A stretch of 63,055 nucleotides of DNA from CAZWTD01 sp964637345 (GTDB lineage: Bacteria; Patescibacteriota; Patescibacteriia; HK-STAS-PATE-3), in assembly GCA_964637345.1 (NCBI GenBank), contig CAZWTD010000004.1:1-63055 (forward strand), read 5' to 3'. The position numbers were made by a program, and so were the translations under genes. This document shows positions 42,325-49,812 of the stretch, in pieces. Position 1 is the first letter of the stretch. Every line of letters starts with the position of its first letter. The notes beneath the pieces were generated by a model. It was not told the DNA's origin. It made no database searches and was given only the letters and a program-made list of their open reading frames with translations.

Positions 42325-42654
42325 TTAGGCGCGAGGCGAGGCAGTTGAACGACTGGCGACCGTATTCGCAATGAGGACCATGACAGCCCAGAGCGCGACA
42401 ATCGCTAGAGTCATTGTTCCGCCAACGGTCAGGAGCTCCTTTAACATCACCCACGTTTCTTGCGGACTCCGCATCGCCGTCAGAAAAGGAGGAAACGGGA
42501 CAATTTCCTGATGCGCAATGTGCTCAACGAGAAGCATAATCGATCCGCCCCAGAGCATCGCGTTCAACCATTCAATATGATACCGCGCGGGAATTTTTTT
42601 CCGCAGAACGGTTGTGACAACTGCAGTTGCGACGGGGGCGGCGAGACAGGCCAT
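42325..42654 (-). CDS. Small membrane protein, paralogue B
   Basis: 109 residues from ATG 42654 (MACLAAPVATAVVTT); the ATG at 42681 lies upstream of the predicted transcript start near 42677. Three helices, the second carrying AMLWGGSIMLLVEH. The loop after it is longer than in paralogue A (PPFLTAMRSPQETWVMLKEL). First gene of a two-gene operon. Confidence 0.7.
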   Translation of the reverse strand: MACLAAPVATAVVTTVLRKKIPARYHIEWLNAMLWGGSIMLLVEHIAHQEIVPFPPFLTAMRSPQETWVMLKELLTVGGTMTLAIVALWAVMVLIANTVASRSTASPRA

Positions 42655-42683
42655 AGAAAAAGATGTTAGGGGTGAATACAAAA

Positions 42684-42712
42684 ATCATACCGTCTTCGGC
42701 CACTCAGCGCAA
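42684..42712 (-). promoter_or_regulatory. Promoter of the paralogue pair
   Basis: TTGCGC (42707-42712), 17 bp, TATGAT (42684-42689). Confidence 0.6.
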
Positions 42713-42730
42713 TGCACTGTACATTTTTCG

Positions 42731-45475
42731 CTACACTTCGGGCGCCTGCTCGACGCGAATAACGCCGCCAACTTCGAGAATAGCCGTATCGCGGCGTGAG
42801 AGTTGGCCCTGGAGGAGGAAGTTCGCAAGCGCGTTGTCGACCCGCTCCTGGATCGCGCGCCGCAAGGGCCGAGCCCCAAACATCGGATCAAAACCGATAT
42901 CGGCAAGCTCGCGAACCGCTTCATCGGACGCAATAAAGTTTATGCCTCGATCGGCAAGTTGATGCGCGATCGTCCCGAGCATAAGCCGAACAATCTCGAC
43001 AACCTCTTCCTTTGTCAACGGCTTAAAGACAATGATGCGGTCGAAGCGGTTCAAAAACTCCGGACGGAAGAAGCGACCAAGCTCATTCGCGATCAGCTCC
43101 ATCCGAATGGACTCAAGCGTGTGCCCTTCGCCAATGCGCTGTTGAATGAGCGCAGTTCCGGCGTTCGAGGTCGCGATAATAATGACGTTCGTGAAATCGA
43201 TCGTTCGGCCGCTTCCGTCGGTCAGGCGTCCATCGTCCATGACCTGAAGGAAGAGGTTCAAAACATCCGGGTGCGCTTTCTCAAGCTCGTCGAGGAGAAC
43301 GAGCGAGAAGGGACGTGCGCGGACCGCCTCGGTCAGCTGCCCGCCAGCGCCTGAACCTTGATAGCCGGGCGGCGCCCCAATCAGGCGGGCGATACTCGAG
43401 GGATCCTGATACTCGGACATATCAATCCGAATCATCGCTGTCTCCTCCCCGAAGTAGGCCTCGGCAACCGTTTTCGCTAATTCGGTTTTTCCAACTCCGG
43501 TCGGACCGAGGAAGAGAAAGTTGGCGATCGGGCGTTTCGGATCCCGAAGTTCGGTCCGTGCCCGTCGCAAGGCGGCGGCAACCGCCGACACAGCTTCATC
43601 TTGACCGATCATCCGCCGGTGCATGATCGACTCGAGGTTTAACAGTTTTTCGGTTTCTGATTGCGTAACGGTCGTTGCCTGGACGTGCGCTTTCTCTGAA
43701 ACAATTCGCGCGACATCTTCCGCCTCAACAAAGGCGTTCTTCCCCTTCGTTTTCCGAACCTCAACCGCAACTTCTTCAAGAAGCGCGATCGCTTTCTCAG
43801 GCAGGTAGCGATCGTGGAGGTAGCGCTGAGCGAGGGTTACCGTTTTCTCGAGTGCATCGTAGGTGAAAAAGACGTTGTGTTGATATTCAACCGGGCCGAC
43901 TTTCGATTCAAGCACGAGAATCGCGTTCTCCGTATCGACTTCTTCAATCTCCGTCTTCGTAAACAAACTCGCGAGCGCGGTTTTCCCTTCGATCGAGCGT
44001 CGATAGTCGATCGGCGTTGTCGTCGCAATAATTTGGAACAGACGGTTTCCGACCGCTTGAGCGAGTACGTCCGAAAGGTCAAGGTTATCGCCGCCCGAAG
44101 AGGAAACGCCGATGAGCGTTTGGACATTCTCAATAACGAGAATGACGTTCCCGGACCTGATGACCTCCTCGAGTATGCGATTCATCCGCGCTTCGAGCTG
44201 TCCCATCGATTTAGCTCCGCCGACCAGCGCCGGTACGGACAAAGCGACCAAGCGTTTATCTTTCAAAGGACCCGGAACATCGTCGGCCGCCATGCGCTGA
44301 GCGAGCCCGTGGATAATCGCCGTTTTTCCAACGCCCGAATTTCCAACAAGGATCGGACTTCCGCCTCGCTCGAGAACCCGATACAACTCATCGAGTTCGT
44401 GAACCCGGCCCACGGTCAGCGGGAGCGCGCCTGAACCAGCTAAGTCCGTAAGATCATGGCCAAACTGATTGAGGAGTCGGGTTTCCTGCGCGGTCATGGC
44501 GCGGTTCATGCCGTGCTTCGGTCGCCAAGCGCTGCGCGATCGATAACGCTTATACTGCGCACGCAGCATTTCCGTAATATGGATCCACGCCACAACCTGC
44601 CGAAGCTTCGTTTCGCTCACATTCAAATCGTCAAAGAGCTCGCTCGTCCGCTCGTCGGTTGTTGCAATCGCAACGAGGATTTCTGGAACGCCGATTTGCG
44701 GTCGCTTCGTTCGTTCAGCTTCGACGTAGGCCGAGAAAAAGAGTGCCTTCGTTACTCGTCCAAGGCGCGGCTCATCAGCCCAATCCTGGGGCAAGCCTGA
44801 GAAAAATTTTGCCATCCGCTCGGCAAGTGTTTTCCGATTGAGTCCAAGGCGGGTAAAAATAATCGCCGCGGTTTCGCTCGAGAGGAGCGCGGCAAGAAGA
44901 TGCGACGGATTAATTTCGCGATGATTCAATTTATCGGCAATGGTCCAGGCGGTCTGAAGCGCTCGTTCTGCTTCGAAGCTTAAGAGGTCGGCAACGTTCT
45001 CAAGCGCGTTGCTATTGACCCAGGCTTCAAAACTTTGTGGAGCCGCTATGAGCGGCGCTTCGTTCTTCTGGGCCTGCAGGACTTTTCGCGGACGCCGGTC
45101 GCGGTCAATCCGATAGTACACGTAGCAGTCAATAAATAACGACAACCAGAAGATGCGCGTGCTGAGATTATTGAGATCCCAAAAGTCCAGCGGCGTCCCG
45201 CCGTCGAGAAGAATTCGATAAAGCTCCCAGAAACCAAGCGCAAAACCGAGGGTTCCAAAAAGGATAAGGATCGTGTCGATGAAGATCCGTAAACGCCGTG
45301 CAGTTAATTCACCGGTGACCACTCGACGACCGAGTTGCTTCTTCCAATAGAGTCCGCGATTGCCATATGGCAACACAAATCCAACCCCGTCGCAGGTCAG
45401 GCACGTTGTATCGTGATTTGTCTGATCGACGAAATACCCGTCCCCGCCGCAGGTCGAGCACGCGGCGCGGGGCAT
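42731..45475 (-). CDS. Membrane-anchored ClpC-type AAA+ ATPase with N-terminal zinc finger
   Basis: 914 residues from ATG 45475 (an alternative start at 45517 would overlap the upstream gene). Order: DnaJ-like zinc finger CSTCGGDGYF...CLTCDGVGF (Cys 6, 9, 25, 28), two membrane helices (IFIDTILILFGTLGFALGFW and RIFWLSLFIDCYVYY), a Clp N-domain repeat region, AAA-1 with Walker A GNSGVGKTA, AAA-2 with GPTGVGKTE and DELEKAHPDVLNLFLQ, and the C-terminal small domain. It probably unfolds membrane-near proteins. No ClpP is encoded in this window. Confidence 0.9.
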   Translation of the reverse strand: MPRAACSTCGGDGYFVDQTNHDTTCLTCDGVGFVLPYGNRGLYWKKQLGRRVVTGELTARRLRIFIDTILILFGTLGFALGFWELYRILLDGGTPLDFWDLNNLSTRIFWLSLFIDCYVYYRIDRDRRPRKVLQAQKNEAPLIAAPQSFEAWVNSNALENVADLLSFEAERALQTAWTIADKLNHREINPSHLLAALLSSETAAIIFTRLGLNRKTLAERMAKFFSGLPQDWADEPRLGRVTKALFFSAYVEAERTKRPQIGVPEILVAIATTDERTSELFDDLNVSETKLRQVVAWIHITEMLRAQYKRYRSRSAWRPKHGMNRAMTAQETRLLNQFGHDLTDLAGSGALPLTVGRVHELDELYRVLERGGSPILVGNSGVGKTAIIHGLAQRMAADDVPGPLKDKRLVALSVPALVGGAKSMGQLEARMNRILEEVIRSGNVILVIENVQTLIGVSSSGGDNLDLSDVLAQAVGNRLFQIIATTTPIDYRRSIEGKTALASLFTKTEIEEVDTENAILVLESKVGPVEYQHNVFFTYDALEKTVTLAQRYLHDRYLPEKAIALLEEVAVEVRKTKGKNAFVEAEDVARIVSEKAHVQATTVTQSETEKLLNLESIMHRRMIGQDEAVSAVAAALRRARTELRDPKRPIANFLFLGPTGVGKTELAKTVAEAYFGEETAMIRIDMSEYQDPSSIARLIGAPPGYQGSGAGGQLTEAVRARPFSLVLLDELEKAHPDVLNLFLQVMDDGRLTDGSGRTIDFTNVIIIATSNAGTALIQQRIGEGHTLESIRMELIANELGRFFRPEFLNRFDRIIVFKPLTKEEVVEIVRLMLGTIAHQLADRGINFIASDEAVRELADIGFDPMFGARPLRRAIQERVDNALANFLLQGQLSRRDTAILEVGGVIRVEQAPEV

Positions 45476-45488
45476 TTCGTTCGTCGGG

Positions 45489-45854
45489 TTAGAATTGACG
45501 GATGATGGCATAGACAATCAACACAGGAAGCGCAACCCAAAGGACGACGAGAATCCCAAAAAATGCGGACCAAAGGATAAGCCCGATCAAACGCCAGATG
45601 AGAACGAAGATGCGCAAAAAGAAGCTGATGATTCGTCCGCTCTTTGTATAATCCCCGTACATCGGGGTAAACATGTTCTGGAGCCAAATGCGCACCGAAA
45701 GCCGCTCGAGGGCGATGCGTACCTCTCGGATCCAGGCCCGAACAACCTTCATAAGCCCCCGCGTGTACCACCAAAACGGGAAGCGAACGATATCAAAAAG
45801 CAATTCCTGAAGAAGGAATGCGATCGAGTACTGGGTTTTTTCCGTCGCCTTCAT
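45489..45854 (-). CDS. Small membrane protein upstream of clpC
   Basis: 121 residues, one amphipathic N-terminal half and a C-terminal double membrane helix (IISFFLRIFVLIWRLIGLIL and AFFGILVVLWVALPVLIVYAI). It ends 13 nt before the ClpC start, in the same transcript, and is therefore a candidate partner or adaptor of the membrane ClpC. No family beyond conserved CPR membrane protein is claimed. Confidence 0.75.
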   Translation of the reverse strand: MKATEKTQYSIAFLLQELLFDIVRFPFWWYTRGLMKVVRAWIREVRIALERLSVRIWLQNMFTPMYGDYTKSGRIISFFLRIFVLIWRLIGLILWSAFFGILVVLWVALPVLIVYAIIRQF

Positions 45855-45890
45855 GTTCTCTTTGTTTTTCGTTTCAATTCAGACAAATAC

Positions 45891-45919
45891 AATATAGCAC
45901 ATTTTTCATGTTTTGTAAA
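45891..45919 (-). promoter_or_regulatory. clpC operon promoter
   Basis: TTTACA (45914-45919), 17 bp, TGC-TATATT (-10 at 45891-45896). Confidence 0.7.
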
Positions 45920-45937
45920 CATCGCTACAAATGTGAA

Positions 45938-47056
45938 TCAGAATTTCCCGGACCGAATCGCCTTCCGGATCGCTTCCATGAGCCGCTGATAAAAACGGAC
46001 GTTATGGATTGTTGCAAACCGAGCAGCCAGCGGATCTTCAGTCGCGAACAAATGTCGAAGGTAGGCTCGGGTCGTTGTTCGGCAAGTCGGACAGTCACAG
46101 GTCGGATCAATTGGGCTAAGATCGCTCGCGTACTCGGACCGAGTAATCTTTAGCGTATCCCAAAACGCTCGATCGCCTACCGCAGCTTTCTTACGCCAGA
46201 CGTACAAAAGCTCATGGCGGGCGTTTCGGGTTGGAAGCACGCAATCGAAAAGATCGACTCCCCGCTTCACAGCGTCAACAATCTGGTTAGGTGGTCCAAC
46301 GCCCATAAGATAGTGCGGCGACTCCCCGGGGAGCTCAGGGACGACCCAGTCAAGAACGCGGTGAATTTCCGACTCCTCCATTTGCACGCGCTCGCCCATC
46401 GCAACGCCCCCAACAGCATAGCCGTCGAAAGGCATCGCGCCGATCGTCCGAGCGTGCTGAATCCGGAGATCTTTCACGTTTGCTCCTTGGACAATCCCAA
46501 AGAGGAGTTGGCCCTTCGGCCGCTTCGTCTTTAGGCAACGTTCGGCCCAGCGCGTCGTCCGCTCGACAGCTAACTCAATGACTGGACGGGACGCGTTATA
46601 CGAGGGACATTCATCGAAGGCCATCGCAATATCGGATTTCAACACCCCTTGAATCCGCATCGACTCCTCGGGGGAAAGCATACGAAGCGTTCCGTCGACA
46701 TCATCGCGAAAGGACACGCCCTCATCCGAAATTGTCCTAATGCCGGATAGACTAAAAACTTGATACCCGCCCGAGTCAGTCAGGATCGGCTTCGACCAGT
46801 GCATGAAGCGGTGCAGCCCGCGCGCCTTTTTGATGAGATCGAGCCCGGGACGAATCCAAAGGTGGTAGGTGTTCGCGAGGACAATCGGAACCCCGAGCTT
46901 CGGAAGCGCTTCAACCTCAAGCGCCCGAACCGAGCCGCGGGTTGCAATCGTCATAAACGCCGGCGTTTCAATCCGGCCGTGGGCCGTCCGGAGAAGCCCA
47001 AGCCGCGCCTGACTCTTCCGAGACGATTTCTCAATACGAAAAGTCTTGCTAGCCAT
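45938..47056 (-). CDS. tgt: Queuine tRNA-ribosyltransferase
   Basis: 372 residues from ATG 47056. It exchanges G34 for a queuine precursor in tRNAs with GUN anticodons. TIM barrel with PAFMTIATRGSVRALEVE, ILTDSGGYQVFSLSG (first Asp) and FDCVLPTRNARHELLY (nucleophile Asp), then the zinc site CDCPTC...H. It overlaps the upstream gene by 8 nt. No queuosine biosynthesis genes are in the window, so the organism may salvage the base. Confidence 0.95.
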   Translation of the reverse strand: MASKTFRIEKSSRKSQARLGLLRTAHGRIETPAFMTIATRGSVRALEVEALPKLGVPIVLANTYHLWIRPGLDLIKKARGLHRFMHWSKPILTDSGGYQVFSLSGIRTISDEGVSFRDDVDGTLRMLSPEESMRIQGVLKSDIAMAFDECPSYNASRPVIELAVERTTRWAERCLKTKRPKGQLLFGIVQGANVKDLRIQHARTIGAMPFDGYAVGGVAMGERVQMEESEIHRVLDWVVPELPGESPHYLMGVGPPNQIVDAVKRGVDLFDCVLPTRNARHELLYVWRKKAAVGDRAFWDTLKITRSEYASDLSPIDPTCDCPTCRTTTRAYLRHLFATEDPLAARFATIHNVRFYQRLMEAIRKAIRSGKF

Positions 47057-49034
47057 TCGTGTTTTCTCCTTCAGCCGACTGGACCGTACCCTGGCCGTGT
47101 GCATATTGATCAGTTTCGCAGTTTGTCGTGAGTCCATCGCGCGTTTGTTCCAATGTGGCTCCTGTAAAACCATCGGTTCCGGTCAGCTTCGCCCCATCGA
47201 CGAGAATCATCACTGACCCGAGATCAGCGCTCGTTGGGCTGATCGACACGTCAAATTCCGCGGTCACTTTCCCTGTTTTCGAGCCTACTCCAGCCGGAAG
47301 GCGATCAAGCGTCCAGACGACTTCGCGTTTTGTGGGATCAAAGTTGAGCGTCCCGCTCGATGCTGTTACGGAGCGCCCAGTCCAAAATACGCTGCTTGGG
47401 ATAGTAGCTCGGATAGCGAGACCTGTCGCATCATTGATCGAGTTTTCGAGAGTCCAACGGATTCGATATCTCGTTGTCGAACCGACGCGCGGCGGAAGCG
47501 GACCGTCGCCGAGCTTTGTAAAATCCTCTTCGTAATACCGCGCTTCAGTTCCGAGCGTTACCTCGGTATTCACTTTCGTCGTCAGCGGCCCAGCACTTGC
47601 TTCGATCGGGCCCCCGAGATCTTTTGATGTTGCAGTAAAGCGGGCATTACTCACCACGGAGAAAGCTCCGTTCGCTTCGGAAGGCGTTTCGCTCACGCGA
47701 ATGGAAAAGCGGACATCGCCCGTCTCCCCGGACGCAATTTCTCCGAGCGCGCTTACTTCATCCTTCGTCCAGCGCAAGGTCGTTCCATCACGCACGGGTT
47801 TTTGGGCATCAGGGGCGTCAAAACTATCCCAATCTAAAACACTCCCTTCCGCTGTCAACTCGATGCTCGCATCACTCAAGGTATCATCGGTCGCGTTTTC
47901 ATAACGGACGACATATTCGAGCGCGCTTCCAAAGCTCGTCGAACTATCAACTGTCGAATCATTCACCGCTAAGGTAAAGGTGAGCGACGGCTGAACAATC
48001 TGTGTGATAATTTGCTTCTCAGTCTGGAGCTGGAAACTGCCGTCGCTACCAATCAACCCGACCCGGACGCGAATCTCGTGGAGGCTCCCGATCTCGCCGC
48101 TGAAGGTCCCGGTAAAGGTCAGGGTTCCGCCAGCGTTCGGGGCTAAATCACGAATAGCCCAGGCCTGGTCATTATCGAGCGCTGGCTCTGAAGAAACAAC
48201 GCTGCAGCCTTCCGGCAATTCGAGCTGAACGCGGGCGAGGCGCATCTGTTTTGTCGAGCGATTCGTGTAAGTAACCGTAAATGGGATTGGAGCATCAGGC
48301 ACAACGCGCGTCGGGCCTTCAAACTTCACCTCAAGAACTGAATCGGCCAGCGTCACGTCAGCGCTCGCTTCAGTCGTGAATTCGGAGTTGAAGGTTTCGG
48401 GAGTATAGGCCGCAGTCGCAGTAAAGCTTCGGGTCTCGCCGATATTTCCAACGAGCCGGCCGTTAATCTCAAGCCGGGCGCTTCGTCCGGGCGCGAGGTT
48501 ATCGAAGAGGAAAGCGTTCTTCGCGCTATTGGTCGGTTCTTCACTCGCGCTTTCGTAGGTAAAGCCCTGGGGGTAGGTTACGGCTATTTGGAGATTCTGG
48601 AGCGTTACTGCCTCCGAATTCTCTAGTTCAACGAGAACGGTTACCTCTCCGCCCGAGGCGAGCGTCTCAGGAAGCGTTACCTGAAGCTGAACACCATCGC
48701 CAGTAAAACGATCCGCAGCGGTAAAAACGAAGAAGCCGGCTACCGCGGCAGCGAGTCCGAGGAGAATACTCGAAAACACGATGAATTTCTTCCAGGAGCG
48801 TTTTGGCTTTCGGCTCAACTTCGTCATATCAACCCGGGACTCATCAGCAAAAGCGCTCGTCATGACCTTCGCGAAGGCATCAGCGGTGTTCGAAGTTGCG
48901 GTTGACTGGGACGGCGCTGAACTCGGCCTTTGCAGGATGGATTTCGGCTCCGGCTGAATAGTGGATGCATCCGGTCGAATCGTCCGCGGACTCGGCGCTG
49001 ACTGAGGTCGAATAATGCGTGGGGATTTCTTCAC
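47049..49034 (-). CDS. Membrane protein with extracellular repeat domains
   Basis: 661 residues from GTG 49034. A long Pro/Ser-rich cytoplasmic N-terminus (about 80 residues), one membrane helix (FIVFSSILLGLAAAVAGFFVF) and then three or four beta-sandwich repeats of the DUF11/CARDB type (VTVLVELENSEAVTLQNLQI; IPFTVTYTNRSTKQMRLARV; LEYVVRYENATDDTLSDASI; RYRIRWTLENSINDATGLAI). Probably a cell-surface protein. The extended -10 TGC-TATACT ends 7 nt upstream, so it is leaderless. It is transcribed with tgt. Confidence 0.85.
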   Translation of the reverse strand: MKKSPRIIRPQSAPSPRTIRPDASTIQPEPKSILQRPSSAPSQSTATSNTADAFAKVMTSAFADESRVDMTKLSRKPKRSWKKFIVFSSILLGLAAAVAGFFVFTAADRFTGDGVQLQVTLPETLASGGEVTVLVELENSEAVTLQNLQIAVTYPQGFTYESASEEPTNSAKNAFLFDNLAPGRSARLEINGRLVGNIGETRSFTATAAYTPETFNSEFTTEASADVTLADSVLEVKFEGPTRVVPDAPIPFTVTYTNRSTKQMRLARVQLELPEGCSVVSSEPALDNDQAWAIRDLAPNAGGTLTFTGTFSGEIGSLHEIRVRVGLIGSDGSFQLQTEKQIITQIVQPSLTFTLAVNDSTVDSSTSFGSALEYVVRYENATDDTLSDASIELTAEGSVLDWDSFDAPDAQKPVRDGTTLRWTKDEVSALGEIASGETGDVRFSIRVSETPSEANGAFSVVSNARFTATSKDLGGPIEASAGPLTTKVNTEVTLGTEARYYEEDFTKLGDGPLPPRVGSTTRYRIRWTLENSINDATGLAIRATIPSSVFWTGRSVTASSGTLNFDPTKREVVWTLDRLPAGVGSKTGKVTAEFDVSISPTSADLGSVMILVDGAKLTGTDGFTGATLEQTRDGLTTNCETDQYAHGQGTVQSAEGENTNG

Positions 49035-49041
49035 GCACTAT

Positions 49042-49050
49042 AGTATAGCA
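49042..49050 (-). promoter_or_regulatory. Extended -10 promoter, leaderless gene
   Basis: TGC-TATACT (-10 at 49042-49047) with no good -35. The predicted start coincides with GTG 49034. Confidence 0.55.
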
Positions 49051-49052
49051 GA

Positions 49053-49808
49053 TCAGACGGCAAGCGCGGACGCCCGATTCATGCTTCTCCAGAATGTATC
49101 GGTCGGAAGACGCTCTCCGAGATGGGCCAGCAAGGTTGACTCTACGATCTGCGCGGCCAAACGGTCGACCGCACCCCCCGCACTCTCCGCTTCTGTCTCA
49201 GTTAGGAGCCGATCGAGCGCCAGGGCGGCGGCCGTAGTGAACTGAACGCCGTCACTTGCCCGATCTTTACAAGAATCGCAGAGCGCTCCCCCCATCGAAG
49301 GCGAGTAGGAGCGGGATTCGCCCAATTCCTTCCCGCACGTCACGCAACGATCGAAGCGCGGCCGAAACCCGAGACGGTCAATCATCCGCCAAAGCGCGCG
49401 CCGAACAAGTAGGCCAAGACTCTGTGGAGTCGCTCCGGCGATTGACGTTATCGTATCCCGAATGAGGTCGTAGAGCTCGGCGTCCGCGTGTTCATCCTGA
49501 ACAAGGTGGTCGACTGCATCAAAAAGAAAACTCGCGGCCGCGAGGCGCCGAAGCTCCTCCCGCAATCCTTCCCAGGACTGAAGCCGGACGCTCCCGATAA
49601 TACGATTCGTTCGTCCGCGGGCAAAGCTTACCTGCGCCTCGGTCAGCGGCTCGAGCGATCCCGCGAGCTTGCTGACAATCCGCTGGGTCCCTTTCGCGGT
49701 GAGCGTCAGCTTCCCGAGCTCCCGGGTATAGACAACGATCCGACGATCAAAATCTCGAAGCGGCCGCCGCGTGAGAATGAGGCTGGTGACGTGATCGATC
49801 CTTCCCAT
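49053..49808 (-). CDS. recO: DNA repair protein RecO
   Basis: 251 residues from ATG 49808. The OB fold is at the N-terminus (HVTSLILTRRPLRDFDRRIVVYTRELGKLTLTAKG), then the helical domain with a zinc knuckle CVTCGKELG...CDSC. It works with RecF/RecR to load RecA. It begins 4 nt after ileS. The longer frame to 50042 overlaps ileS and is a shadow. Confidence 0.94.
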   Translation of the reverse strand: MGRIDHVTSLILTRRPLRDFDRRIVVYTRELGKLTLTAKGTQRIVSKLAGSLEPLTEAQVSFARGRTNRIIGSVRLQSWEGLREELRRLAAASFLFDAVDHLVQDEHADAELYDLIRDTITSIAGATPQSLGLLVRRALWRMIDRLGFRPRFDRCVTCGKELGESRSYSPSMGGALCDSCKDRASDGVQFTTAAALALDRLLTETEAESAGGAVDRLAAQIVESTLLAHLGERLPTDTFWRSMNRASALAV

Positions 49809-49812
49809 CTGC

